Of a DNA stretch of 19,946 nucleotides, positions 1 to 6,449 are shown in pieces (the stretch's first letter is position 1; every line of letters starts with the position of its first letter). The translations under genes were made by a program, and so were the position numbers. The notes beneath the pieces are model-generated. The model had not been told where the DNA came from. It saw nothing but the letters and a program-made list of their open reading frames with translations, and searched no databases. This stretch comes from CAIKZJ01 sp964626015 (lineage in GTDB: Bacteria > Bacteroidota > Ignavibacteria > Tepidaquicellales > Tepidaquicellaceae): the NCBI GenBank assembly GCA_964626015.1, contig CAZVCC010000056.1, positions 1-19,946 on the forward strand. Direction: 5' to 3'.

Positions 1-185
1 TAGCCGATGGCTATTCTCCGCGGCGAATCTTCGACAAACAAAATAAAGACAAACATTAACAAAGAATTTAACCGTCCGCCACGGCGGATCTACGACTCGA
101 AGGGAAAGGTCGCAAAGAAAACACTTGAGATTTTTTCTTTTATAAAAGTTTGTTTTTATTACACAGTTTTTAAACATAGTAACAC
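1..185 (+). repeat. Dispersed repeat, copy A (cut by window edge)
   Basis: Bases 1-91 match 9230-9320 with a single difference (G at 6, A at 9235) and also match the start of 9950-10028. It contains the GC-rich core CTCCGCGGCGAATC and the small palindrome TCCGCC-ac-GGCGGA at 75-88. After a short divergent stretch, bases about 131-170 (TTTTATAAAAGTTTG followed by TTTTTATTACACAG) match a tail that also follows copy B near 9445-9480. The copy runs off the left edge, so its upstream part is unknown. An open frame passes through it, but the same frame recurs only because the DNA repeats, so I treat it as non-coding. Confidence 0.85.
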
Positions 186-214
186 TAAGAGCATTGGGGT
201 TTTTATTTTTAACA

Positions 215-697
215 TTAGATTTTCTTCATGAGGTCTATCATTTCGAGGAGGGCTGATGCGGCTTCAAAACCCTTGTTTGTTTCGGCGTTGCAGACATCTA
301 AACGAGAGCGGGCTTCCGCCTGTTCGTCGTTGTAAGTGGTCAGGACGCAGAAACTTACGGGGATGCCGTAACGTGAAGAGATTTGATTAATGCCGGTTGA
401 GACTGCACCCGATATGTATTCGAAGTGTGCGGTCTCCCCTTTTATTACGCAGCCGACTGTGAGAATGCCGTCGTACTTCAGTTTGCTGTTTTTCTTCAGG
501 ATTTTTTCGAGGACGGAAGGAATTTCAAATGCTCCCGGAACGAGGTACAAGCAGATATCTTTTTCTTTGACACCTTTTTCGAGAAAGAGTCTTTTGGCAC
601 CTTCGATTAGATTGCCTGTAATTTCTTCGTTGAAACGGCTTGAGATTACTGCAATTTTTAATCCTTTGCCTTTGATTTCACCTTTTAATGTTTTCAT
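215..697 (-). CDS. ribH: 6,7-dimethyl-8-ribityllumazine synthase
   Basis: Penultimate enzyme of riboflavin synthesis. It condenses 5-amino-6-ribitylamino-uracil with 3,4-dihydroxy-2-butanone 4-phosphate in the cytoplasm, usually as a hollow oligomer. The 160-residue length is normal for the family. Visible motifs are SRFNEEIT at 20-27, PGAFEIP at 54-60, GCVIKGETAHFEYI at 82-95 with the active-site His91, FCVLTT at 116-121 and NKGFEAA at 141-147. The stretch between LTT and NKGFEAA (TYNDEQAEARSRLDVCNAET) is a little longer and more Cys-rich than in common homologues, where the loop carries the phosphate-binding Arg; R130 or R132 could serve. The ATG overlaps the stop of the upstream PHP gene by 4 nt, so the two are probably translated together. 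No other riboflavin gene lies in the window. Confidence 0.96.
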   Translation of the reverse strand: MKTLKGEIKGKGLKIAVISSRFNEEITGNLIEGAKRLFLEKGVKEKDICLYLVPGAFEIPSVLEKILKKNSKLKYDGILTVGCVIKGETAHFEYISGAVSTGINQISSRYGIPVSFCVLTTYNDEQAEARSRLDVCNAETNKGFEAASALLEMIDLMKKI

Positions 698-1533
698 GAT
701 TTTACTTTCTTTAAACTTTTATGTTTTTCTTTTAAAGCATTAACTTCATCTTCACCGATAAAATACCTGCCGATGTTATCGTAATCATATTCCGCATAGC
801 CGTGAAAATCAGAGCCGCCGACTTTAAGCAGATTATTTTCTTTTGCAAACTTGGAGTATTTCTTATTATGATTATCTGTATGCGAAGGATGATAAACCTC
901 AACTCCGTCAATGCCTGCCCTGCGCAATTCAACGAGGGCGCTTTCCCTGAAGTAGCTTCCGGGATGTGCGAGAAACGACAAGCCTCCCGAGACGCGAATG
1001 AGTTCTATTATAATTTCATAGTTAAGGTTTTCCTTTTTAACGAAAGCAGGTTTACCATCGCCGAGATATCTATGGAAAGCAGTCTGGAAGTCTTTAACGT
1101 AACCATGCTCGAGTATTTCGTTTGCCAGATGGGGTCTGCCGATAGAGCAGCTTGAAGAATATTTTTCGAACAAATCGGGAGAGCTGATTATTACACCGAG
1201 TTCTTTGAGTTTATCAATCATTTTATTGATTCTTCTGATGCGAAGATTTTTGATAAGTTTCAGATGCTCCTTCAATGCGATGTTGCTGAAATCAAGGAAG
1301 TAGCCGAGCAGATGAATCTCTCTGCCGTGGAAATCGGCACTGAGTTCGATACCCGGAATGATTTCGATACCGTCTTTACCATTGAGAGCAAGCATAGCTT
1401 CGGAGCCTTCGATGTTATCGTGGTCGGTGACGCAAATCAGTTTCAGGTTTTTCTGATTTGCGAGTTCGAGAATCTCGGGCGGGGTTAGTTTCCCGTCGGA
1501 GGAGTTCGAATGTATGTGTAAGTCGGCTCTCAA
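694..1533 (-). CDS. PHP-domain metal-dependent phosphoesterase (YciV/TrpH-like)
   Basis: 279-residue PHP protein resembling the YciV/TrpH family, whose E. coli member RNase AM/YciV removes 5' nucleotides from RNA and hydrolyses 3',5'-nucleoside bisphosphates. The metal-binding set is complete: DLHIHS (H6, H8), TDHD (36-39), GIELSA, GRPHLA, FLAHPG and GGSDFHG near the C-terminus. The start is TTG at 1533. A TAA stop is in frame directly upstream and the first motif begins at residue 4, so no other start is possible unless the gene is truncated. Sequence just upstream of the start is a heptamer repeat array, so no ordinary promoter or ribosome-binding site is visible. It overlaps ribH by ATGA. 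Exact substrate is inferred only at family level. Confidence 0.88.
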   Translation of the reverse strand: MRADLHIHSNSSDGKLTPPEILELANQKNLKLICVTDHDNIEGSEAMLALNGKDGIEIIPGIELSADFHGREIHLLGYFLDFSNIALKEHLKLIKNLRIRRINKMIDKLKELGVIISSPDLFEKYSSSCSIGRPHLANEILEHGYVKDFQTAFHRYLGDGKPAFVKKENLNYEIIIELIRVSGGLSFLAHPGSYFRESALVELRRAGIDGVEVYHPSHTDNHNKKYSKFAKENNLLKVGGSDFHGYAEYDYDNIGRYFIGEDEVNALKEKHKSLKKVKS

Positions 1534-1534
1534 T

Positions 1535-1562
1535 TAGTTGATAGTTGTTCGTTTATAGTTGA
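1535..1562. repeat. Heptamer tandem array (TAGTTGN), four units
   Basis: Units read TAGTTGA, TAGTTGT, TCGTTTA, TAGTTGA, a strict 7-bp period over 28 bases. The array ends 1 nt from the TTG start codon of the PHP gene. The same heptamer recurs at 19744-19792. Confidence 0.75.
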
Positions 1563-1645
1563 TAGCCCTAATCCCAAACCTAAAGGGAAGCATTGAATTA
1601 AGGAAGAAAGGAACTTTTGGTTCGTGATAAGAGCAAGAGATTCAC

Positions 1646-1717
1646 CACTAAGTTCACTAAGATCACTAAGAAAAAAATAAGATTTCAGGGCACTTAGAAG
1701 ACTAAGAACACTCAGAA
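1646..1717. repeat. Nonamer-period array (CACTAAGNN)
   Basis: Three perfectly phased 9-mers, CACTAAGTT, CACTAAGAT, CACTAAGAA, occupy 1646-1672. After 18 bases a second block, CACTTAGAA, GACTAAGAA, CACTCAGAA, occupies 1691-1717. The block is preceded by TTCACC, a leader also seen in front of similar arrays in the 9-10 kb island. Confidence 0.75.
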
Positions 1718-1875
1718 GAAAATTTTCTATGCCAAGAACGTAAGATTTAATTCTGTTTATTGCACGAACAATAAAAAATTGATGTTGATAAGTCATAAAT
1801 ATAAACAAGTTTCTAAAAGCTGATAGTTAATAATTCATATAGTTTATGTATTACACTCTTTTATCATCTCCTGGA

Positions 1876-1901
1876 TTCCAGTTCGCCGCGGCGAACTGGA
1901 A
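1876..1901. repeat. 26-bp perfect GC-rich palindrome
   Basis: The half site TTCCAGTTCGCCG is followed directly by its exact reverse complement. The sequence around it (CTGGATTCCAG ... CTGGAATGACAG) has the look of small palindromic REP-like elements found in many bacterial genomes. It starts 15 bases past the stop of the PLP-enzyme gene, so the transcript could fold into an 11-bp stem with a CGCG loop. There is no T tract on the minus strand, so it is not a standard intrinsic terminator, although it may protect the mRNA 3' end. Confidence 0.8.
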
Positions 1902-1916
1902 TGACAGGATAAAAAA

Positions 1917-3098
1917 TTAGCATTTTGCGAGGCCCTGTTCGAGGTCGGCGATTAAATCGTCAACGTCTTCGATACCGACAGCATACCGAACGAGACCATC
2001 TGTTATGTTTGCTTTCAGTTTACCTTCTTTTGAAACCTTTGAATGAGTCATAGATGCAGGATGTTCAATAAGAGTTTCAACACCGCCGAGAGAAACAGCG
2101 AGAGTTGCTACGTGAACATTATTCATAAGAGTCTCGCCTGCTTTGTATCCGCCTTTAAGTTCGAATGCAATCATCGAACCGAAACCTGACATCTGCTTCT
2201 TCGCAATTTCGTGACCCGGATGCGATTTAAGACCCGGATATCTAACCCATTCTATCTTCGGATGATTTTCAAGATACGCAGCAATCTTTTCTGCGTTTTC
2301 CTGTGCACGTTCAACTCTAATACCAAGCGTCTTTATGCCTCTGATTACAAGGTATGCCTGATGGGGGTCCATGTTACAGCCGAGAGAAATCATCATCGGG
2401 CGAAGTTTCTTGTAGAGCTCTTCATTCTTTGCGATGATAATTCCGCCGACTACGTCAGCATGACCGTTTATATACTTTGTAACAGAATGGAATTCAACAT
2501 CCGCACCGAGTTCAAGAGGTTTCTGAAGAACAGGAGATGCAAAAGTGTTGTCGATAACAAGAATAATATTATATTCTTTTGCAATCTTTGAAGCTTCGGC
2601 AATATCAGTAATATCGATTGTCGGATTTGCGGGAGATTCAAGATAAAGCATTTTGGTGTTTGGTTTAATAGCTTTCCTGATGTTATCAAGATTTGTAGTA
2701 TCGATGTATGTAGATTCGACACCAAACCTTGCCCAATGGTCTTCCATAATAACGCGTGCAGGTCCGTAAACAGCCGCAGTACTTACTATGTGGTCACCGT
2801 TAGAGAGGAGAGCCATATATATAGTATTAACGGCAGCCATGCCTGAACTGACAGCAACAGCGCCGAAACCCCCGCAAAGTTCGGCAACGCAATTTTCGAG
2901 AGCATTGATAGTCGGGTTTCCGAGACGTGTATAAATATATCCCTTTGATTCGCCCGTGAAACATTTAGCACCATCTTCTGCAGAGTCAAAAGCAAATGTT
3001 GAAGTCTGGTAAATCGGCACAGTCGCAGATTTAAAAGTATCTTTGTACGCACCAGCGTGAATAAGCTTTGTGTTGAACTTCTTGTTCTTTGTATCCAT
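1917..3098 (-). CDS. Cys/Met-metabolism PLP enzyme (methionine gamma-lyase / cystathionine gamma-synthase type)
   Basis: 393-residue fold-type I PLP enzyme of the trans-sulfuration family. Key residues are Y56 and R58 in YTRLGNPT (cofactor phosphate contact from the partner subunit), SSGMAAVNT at 84-92, D183 in VIDNT (binds the pyridine nitrogen) and the Schiff-base lysine K208 in HSVTKYINGHADVVGG. Length is typical. The family covers cystathionine gamma-synthase, beta/gamma-lyases, O-acetylhomoserine sulfhydrylase and methionine gamma-lyase, and these are hard to separate by eye. YGPARVI with the following HWARFG..STYIDTTN stretch resembles methionine gamma-lyase-type sequences, but the Cys found near this Tyr in classical methionine gamma-lyases (YGCT) is Pro here. 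It is the last gene of the lon-led run, 17 nt after kdsC. Confidence 0.9.
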   Translation of the reverse strand: MDTKNKKFNTKLIHAGAYKDTFKSATVPIYQTSTFAFDSAEDGAKCFTGESKGYIYTRLGNPTINALENCVAELCGGFGAVAVSSGMAAVNTIYMALLSNGDHIVSTAAVYGPARVIMEDHWARFGVESTYIDTTNLDNIRKAIKPNTKMLYLESPANPTIDITDIAEASKIAKEYNIILVIDNTFASPVLQKPLELGADVEFHSVTKYINGHADVVGGIIIAKNEELYKKLRPMMISLGCNMDPHQAYLVIRGIKTLGIRVERAQENAEKIAAYLENHPKIEWVRYPGLKSHPGHEIAKKQMSGFGSMIAFELKGGYKAGETLMNNVHVATLAVSLGGVETLIEHPASMTHSKVSKEGKLKANITDGLVRYAVGIEDVDDLIADLEQGLAKC

Positions 3099-3115
3099 AG
3101 TAATATAATTTAAAT

Positions 3116-3625
3116 TTATATAAGTTTTTTTGCTTTCAGAATTTTATCAATCATTTCCCTGACGGCACCCTCGCCGCCATTTTTCTTACAGACATAATGA
3201 ACGTGCATTTTGACTTCATTGACAGCACTGTTCGGGCAGCATGAGAAGCCGACCTTTTTGAGAAGAGGAATATCGAACTCATCATCACCGATGTAAGCAA
3301 ACTCATCGTTTTTAAACCCGTACAACTTTTTCAATTCTTCGAAAGGCACGAGTTTATCGTCTATTCCTTCGTATAGATGGTGAATTTTCAAACGTTCCAT
3401 TCTTCTTTTGTTGACGGCAGACTCCTTACCGCTGATAACGGCAAACTTCAAGCCGTGCTGCAACCCGCGTGTAAGACCGTAGCCATCGTGTACGTGGAAA
3501 ACCTTAATATCTTCTCCGCTGCTGGAATAAATGATTTGTCCGTTTGTAAGACAGCCGTCCATATCCATGAGAATCATTTTGATTTTGGAAAGGTCGGGCT
3601 TTTTATTTATACTTTTCTTAATCAT
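3116..3625 (-). CDS. kdsC: 3-deoxy-D-manno-octulosonate 8-phosphate phosphatase (KdsC-type HAD)
   Basis: Cytoplasmic HAD phosphatase that removes phosphate from Kdo 8-phosphate on the way to LPS inner core. At 169 residues it is a cap-less C0-type HAD protein as expected. Motif I is MDMDGCLT with the nucleophile D21 and acid D23; motif II is the Ser in AVISGKES; motif III/IV lies in YIGDDEFDIPLL. The closing NGGEGAVREMID is typical for KdsC, in which the C-terminal tail completes the neighbouring active site. Its ATG overlaps the nth stop by 1 nt (TAATG), indicating coupled translation. It implies a Kdo-containing outer membrane. A related HAD phosphatase (for example of sialic-acid 9-phosphate type) cannot be fully excluded. 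Confidence 0.9.
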   Translation of the reverse strand: MIKKSINKKPDLSKIKMILMDMDGCLTNGQIIYSSSGEDIKVFHVHDGYGLTRGLQHGLKFAVISGKESAVNKRRMERLKIHHLYEGIDDKLVPFEELKKLYGFKNDEFAYIGDDEFDIPLLKKVGFSCCPNSAVNEVKMHVHYVCKKNGGEGAVREMIDKILKAKKLI

Positions 3626-4284
3626 TATACTTTTTTAAATGAAGGACAAACATCGCTTAAGAAACATTCATCGCATTTAGGTTTCTTTGCCTGACAGACC
3701 ATTCTGCCATGCTCGCCTATTCTCATAGAAAAATGGAATTGCTCTTCAGCGGGAATTATTTCCTTAAGTTCAATTTCAATCTTATCGGGATTTTCATTTT
3801 CAATTAGTCCAAGACGAGCTGAGACTCTTTTGAGATGAGTATCAACTATTATCACGTCCTGCTTTCCGAAACAATTACCGAGCACTACGGACGCTGACTT
3901 TCTGCCTACGCCGGGCAGCTTGGTGAGCGCTTCCATTGTGTCCGGGACTTTGCCTTTATGTTCTTTATCGATGGCTTCCGAAAGAGCGAGAATAGATTTT
4001 GTTTTATTGTTGAAGAAGTTAATTGATTTAATGTTATCCCTGAAATTATCGTGACCGTCTTTTAGAATATCCTTAACACTTTTATACTTTGATTTATAGA
4101 GCGGCACCATAGTTTTATTTACTCTATCGTCTGTGCACTGAGCTGCAAGAACCGTTGACACAATGAGTTCGAATTCGTTTTTAAAATCAAGATGGCACTT
4201 TGCTTCGGGATAGTTATCTGAAAGACGTTTTGTGATAACTTTTACTTTCTTCTTCAGGTTGTCAACACGGTCGCTTTTGCTCAT
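3625..4284 (-). CDS. nth: Endonuclease III (DNA glycosylase/AP lyase)
   Basis: Base-excision repair enzyme that removes oxidised pyrimidines and cleaves the abasic strand. The 219-residue length is usual. The helix-hairpin-helix LPGVGRKSA at 123-131 carries the catalytic lysine K129, and VDTH at 147-150 carries the catalytic aspartate D148. The C-terminal 4Fe-4S ligands C197, C204, C207 and C213 have the standard C-x6-C-x2-C-x5-C spacing. Its start overlaps the speB-like stop by ATGA. All catalytic features are intact. Confidence 0.96.
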   Translation of the reverse strand: MSKSDRVDNLKKKVKVITKRLSDNYPEAKCHLDFKNEFELIVSTVLAAQCTDDRVNKTMVPLYKSKYKSVKDILKDGHDNFRDNIKSINFFNNKTKSILALSEAIDKEHKGKVPDTMEALTKLPGVGRKSASVVLGNCFGKQDVIIVDTHLKRVSARLGLIENENPDKIEIELKEIIPAEEQFHFSMRIGEHGRMVCQAKKPKCDECFLSDVCPSFKKV

Positions 4285-5168
4285 AGAAAATAGTTTAGCA
4301 TTTTATAAATCAGTTTAGCGGTAAGAAAATCGGGATAGGGATTTTCTTTTTTCGGTGCAAGTTCAACCACGTCGAAGCCAACGACTTTTCTCTGCCTGCC
4401 GAGCTTTTTAAGGAGTGCTATAGTCTCTTCCCAGTAGAATCCGAGCGGCTCGCAGGTACCAGTAGATGACATAATCGAAGGGTCGAAATAATCGACATCG
4501 AAAGTAATATATACATTCTTCTTCAGACCTTTAATAACTTTTTCCTGCCAGTTCTTTCCATGAAGACCGTTTCTTATCGCATAAGCATAAAATGTTTTAA
4601 TCTTGTTCTTTTTGATAAACTCGTACTCTTCCCTGCACTGTGCACGAATGCCGACCTGAGTAATATCTTTTGTAAACTCAGCAACACGGGCGCAGAAGCT
4701 TGCATGGGAATACTTCGTACCTTCATAGCTGTCGCGAAGGTCAGAATGGGCATCGAAGTGAAGTACTGACAAATCTTTATAAGAATCGAAATGTGCTTTA
4801 ATAGGGGCGGTTGAGATAGTATGTTCACCGCCAAGTGTAACGACGAACTTATTATTTTTAATATGCTTTAGTACTTCATTGTAAATTATATCGAGAGCTT
4901 TTTTACCTTTAGCACCGTTGAATTTAACAGGATAAAGAGATGCTATACCGTTACCTTTTTCAAAGCAGAATTCCCTGTTCAGCTCTTCGTCGAAAAACTC
5001 AACGTAGTGCGAAGCATCGTAAATACCCGCGGGACCCTTAGCCGCGCCTTTTCCGTATGAAGTTGTGGCTTCATAGGGCACCGGCAGGATAACCACTTTT
5101 GAATCCTTGTAGTTTGAATATTTTTCCTCTATAGCCAGAAAATTCTTATTTATATCAAGAGTTCGCAT
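4281..5168 (-). CDS. speB: Agmatinase-family ureohydrolase
   Basis: Arginase/agmatinase-fold enzyme, most like bacterial agmatinases that turn agmatine into putrescine and urea. All six di-manganese ligands are present: H116 in GGEHT, D139, H141 and D143 in HFDAHSD, D224 and D226 in TFDVDYFDP. The product is 295 residues from the ATG at 5168. A TTG eight codons upstream (5192) is also open, but I prefer the ATG because it overlaps the stop of the frameshifted dnaX tail (5155-5157), the usual arrangement in this operon. No arginine decarboxylase is visible nearby, so the true substrate (agmatine, guanidinobutyrate or other) is inferred from family likeness only. Confidence 0.87.
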   Translation of the reverse strand: MRTLDINKNFLAIEEKYSNYKDSKVVILPVPYEATTSYGKGAAKGPAGIYDASHYVEFFDEELNREFCFEKGNGIASLYPVKFNGAKGKKALDIIYNEVLKHIKNNKFVVTLGGEHTISTAPIKAHFDSYKDLSVLHFDAHSDLRDSYEGTKYSHASFCARVAEFTKDITQVGIRAQCREEYEFIKKNKIKTFYAYAIRNGLHGKNWQEKVIKGLKKNVYITFDVDYFDPSIMSSTGTCEPLGFYWEETIALLKKLGRQRKVVGFDVVELAPKKENPYPDFLTAKLIYKMLNYFL

Positions 5169-5301
5169 TATTATTTGGAATGTATTCTTCAATTTTAAAA
5201 AGTTCTCTGAAAGATTTCATAAATTCACTTTCACGGTTAAATTCGGCTGAGAAATCATACACAGGGGGTTCGTAAGAAGAATCATAGCTCACTTCAAACT
5301 T
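5155..5301 (-). CDS. dnaX: Frameshifted C-terminal extension of DnaX (48 codons)
   Basis: If one A of the ten-A run is read twice (a -1 shift, or one extra A in the mRNA), translation avoids the zero-frame TGA and continues for 48 codons: KFEVSYDSSYEPPVYDFS, then AEFNRESEFMKSFRELF, ending KIEEYIPNNNANS and TGA. The stretch is stop-free, has ordinary amino-acid composition and exactly fills the gap before speB, overlapping its ATG by 14 nt. The SEFMKSFRELF part resembles the short amphipathic segment that ends many DnaX tau proteins (a hydrophobic x2-4 ...LF pattern); that likeness is my inference. A +1 shift would stop within two codons, so only the -1 frame makes sense. The full extended product would be 431 residues. 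Confidence 0.7.
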   Translation of the reverse strand, partial: KFEVSYDSSYEPPVYDFSAEFNRESEFMKSFRELFKIEEYIPNNNANS

Positions 5302-6449
5302 TTTTTTTTCAGGGTTTCAAGCCCTGAAATCAATTCTGATATATCGACTACTTCCCTGTTAATTCTGCATAGTTCAACGAGAAGGGATTCCATGAGAACT
5401 TTCTGGTTAGCCGAGAATTTAAACCTCTGCTCGGAATCGAAAAGTAATTTAAGAATTCTCTGAATCTGGTCGACAGAATAACTCTTTGCTTCCTCGAGAA
5501 ACTTCTTTTTCGTATCGTCAGATTCATCGAGCAGGTCAGCTTTTTCAGTTGTTTTAACGATAAGCAGATTTCTGTAATGGTCTGTTATGCCGTTCAAGTA
5601 CGTGATAATATCAAGACCGCTTTCTTCGAGTTCAGAGAAATATGCTATAATACTTTTTACATCAGAGGTGACAATAAACTTTGATGTGTTGAAATAAATC
5701 GTGTTATCGGGAAGGTTCAAGAATTCCTTCAGCTCTTCGTACTTAATCTTATTGCCGCAATAAGAGACTGCCATATCAAACACGCCGAGAGAGTCTCTCA
5801 GAGCGCCATCGCCAAGCTTAGCGACGAGAAAAAGAGATTCCCTGTCAATCTTAACATTCTGTTCTTTTGCTACAAACTCAAGCTGTTCCATTATCTCAGT
5901 AATCTTAAGCCTGTGCAGACCAAACCTCTGGCAACGGCTGACTATAGTCGGCGGAATTCTTTCGGGATTAGTTGTTGCAAGGATGAAGATAAGGTACTCG
6001 GGCGGTTCTTCAAGAATCTTCAGCAAAGCATTGAACGCCTGAATGGTTAACATGTGAACTTCATCGACGATATAGAATTTATAATCGGCTTTAATAGGAA
6101 AATATTTTGCGGCATCCTGAATTGAGCGCACGTCGTCTATGCCGCGATTAGAAGCAGCGTCAAGTTCGAACACGTCGGGGTGCACGCCTTTTGTAATTTC
6201 TATGCAGTTTTCGCATTCATTACACGGCTCGCCGTCTTTAGCATTCTTACAGTTTATAGCTTTAGCAAAAATTCTGGCTATAGTAGTTTTGCCGACACCC
6301 CTCGGACCGCTGAAGAGATACGAATGTGCAATCTTCTTTGACTTAATTGCGTTTATAAGAGTTTTGGTAACAAACTCCTGCGAGACCACGTCGGAAAACT
6401 TCTGAGGTCTGAACGTTAATGCGGAAACTTTAAACTTTGGTTCGGACAT
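5289..6449 (-). CDS. dnaX: DNA polymerase III subunit gamma/tau, zero-frame (short) product
   Basis: AAA+ clamp-loader ATPase that opens and loads the sliding clamp. From ATG 6449 the zero frame gives 386 residues, about gamma length. Walker A GPRGVGKT is at 48-55, the zinc-binding cysteines are C67, C76, C79 and C82, the Walker B-type DEVHML is at 129-134, sensor 1 lies in ATTNPERIPP and the arginine-finger SRC at 171-173. The frame is open 21 codons further upstream (6512), but those residues have no family likeness and run inside lon; SALTFRPQKFSDVV just after MSEPK is the conserved N-terminus. The start overlaps the lon stop by 20 nt. The C-terminus ends at LETLKKKSLK beside the A10 run, which probably allows a second, longer product (see the extension and slippage entries). 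The tau-like tail is far shorter than in E. coli. Confidence 0.94.
   Translation of the reverse strand: MSEPKFKVSALTFRPQKFSDVVSQEFVTKTLINAIKSKKIAHSYLFSGPRGVGKTTIARIFAKAINCKNAKDGEPCNECENCIEITKGVHPDVFELDAASNRGIDDVRSIQDAAKYFPIKADYKFYIVDEVHMLTIQAFNALLKILEEPPEYLIFILATTNPERIPPTIVSRCQRFGLHRLKITEIMEQLEFVAKEQNVKIDRESLFLVAKLGDGALRDSLGVFDMAVSYCGNKIKYEELKEFLNLPDNTIYFNTSKFIVTSDVKSIIAYFSELEESGLDIITYLNGITDHYRNLLIVKTTEKADLLDESDDTKKKFLEEAKSYSVDQIQRILKLLFDSEQRFKFSANQKVLMESLLVELCRINREVVDISELISGLETLKKKSLK
5299..5329 (-). promoter_or_regulatory. Putative dnaX slippage/frameshift site: hairpin plus A10 run
   Basis: In mRNA sense, TTTCAGGG, a 7-nt loop (CTTGAAA) and CCCTGAAA form a perfect 8-bp hairpin (5307-5329). 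It is followed by, and overlaps by three bases, a run of ten A (5300-5309) and then G. Codons are CTG AAA AAA AAA AGT, so tandem AAA tRNAs could re-pair one base back, or RNA polymerase could slip. E. coli dnaX uses A AAA AAG and Thermus dnaX a run of nine A. The zero-frame stop is only three codons past the run. Confidence 0.65.

Larger units (their letters stand above)
1534..1916. other. Non-coding spacer with short periodic repeats
   Basis: About 380 bases between the PHP gene and the PLP-enzyme gene. It holds a 7-bp-period array next to the PHP start, two blocks of 9-bp-period repeats (1646-1672 and 1691-1717), AT-rich filler and a 26-bp palindrome close to the end. A 92-codon minus-strand frame crosses it (1530-1808), but its product is low in complexity and shows no domain, so I do not call it a gene. 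The promoter for the PHP-ribH pair must lie here or inside the repeats; I could not identify one. Confidence 0.7.

Noticed and set aside
7..231. 74-codon plus-strand frame beginning MAILRGESSTNK, repeated at 9236-9490
   Set aside because: The protein likeness comes from the DNA repeat; the frames diverge after the shared part, there is no known domain, and the third copy of the DNA does not keep the frame.
1530..1808. 92-codon minus-strand frame in the spacer upstream of the PHP gene
   Set aside because: Leu/Ser-rich product translated from 9-mer and 7-mer repeats, with no domain or start signal.
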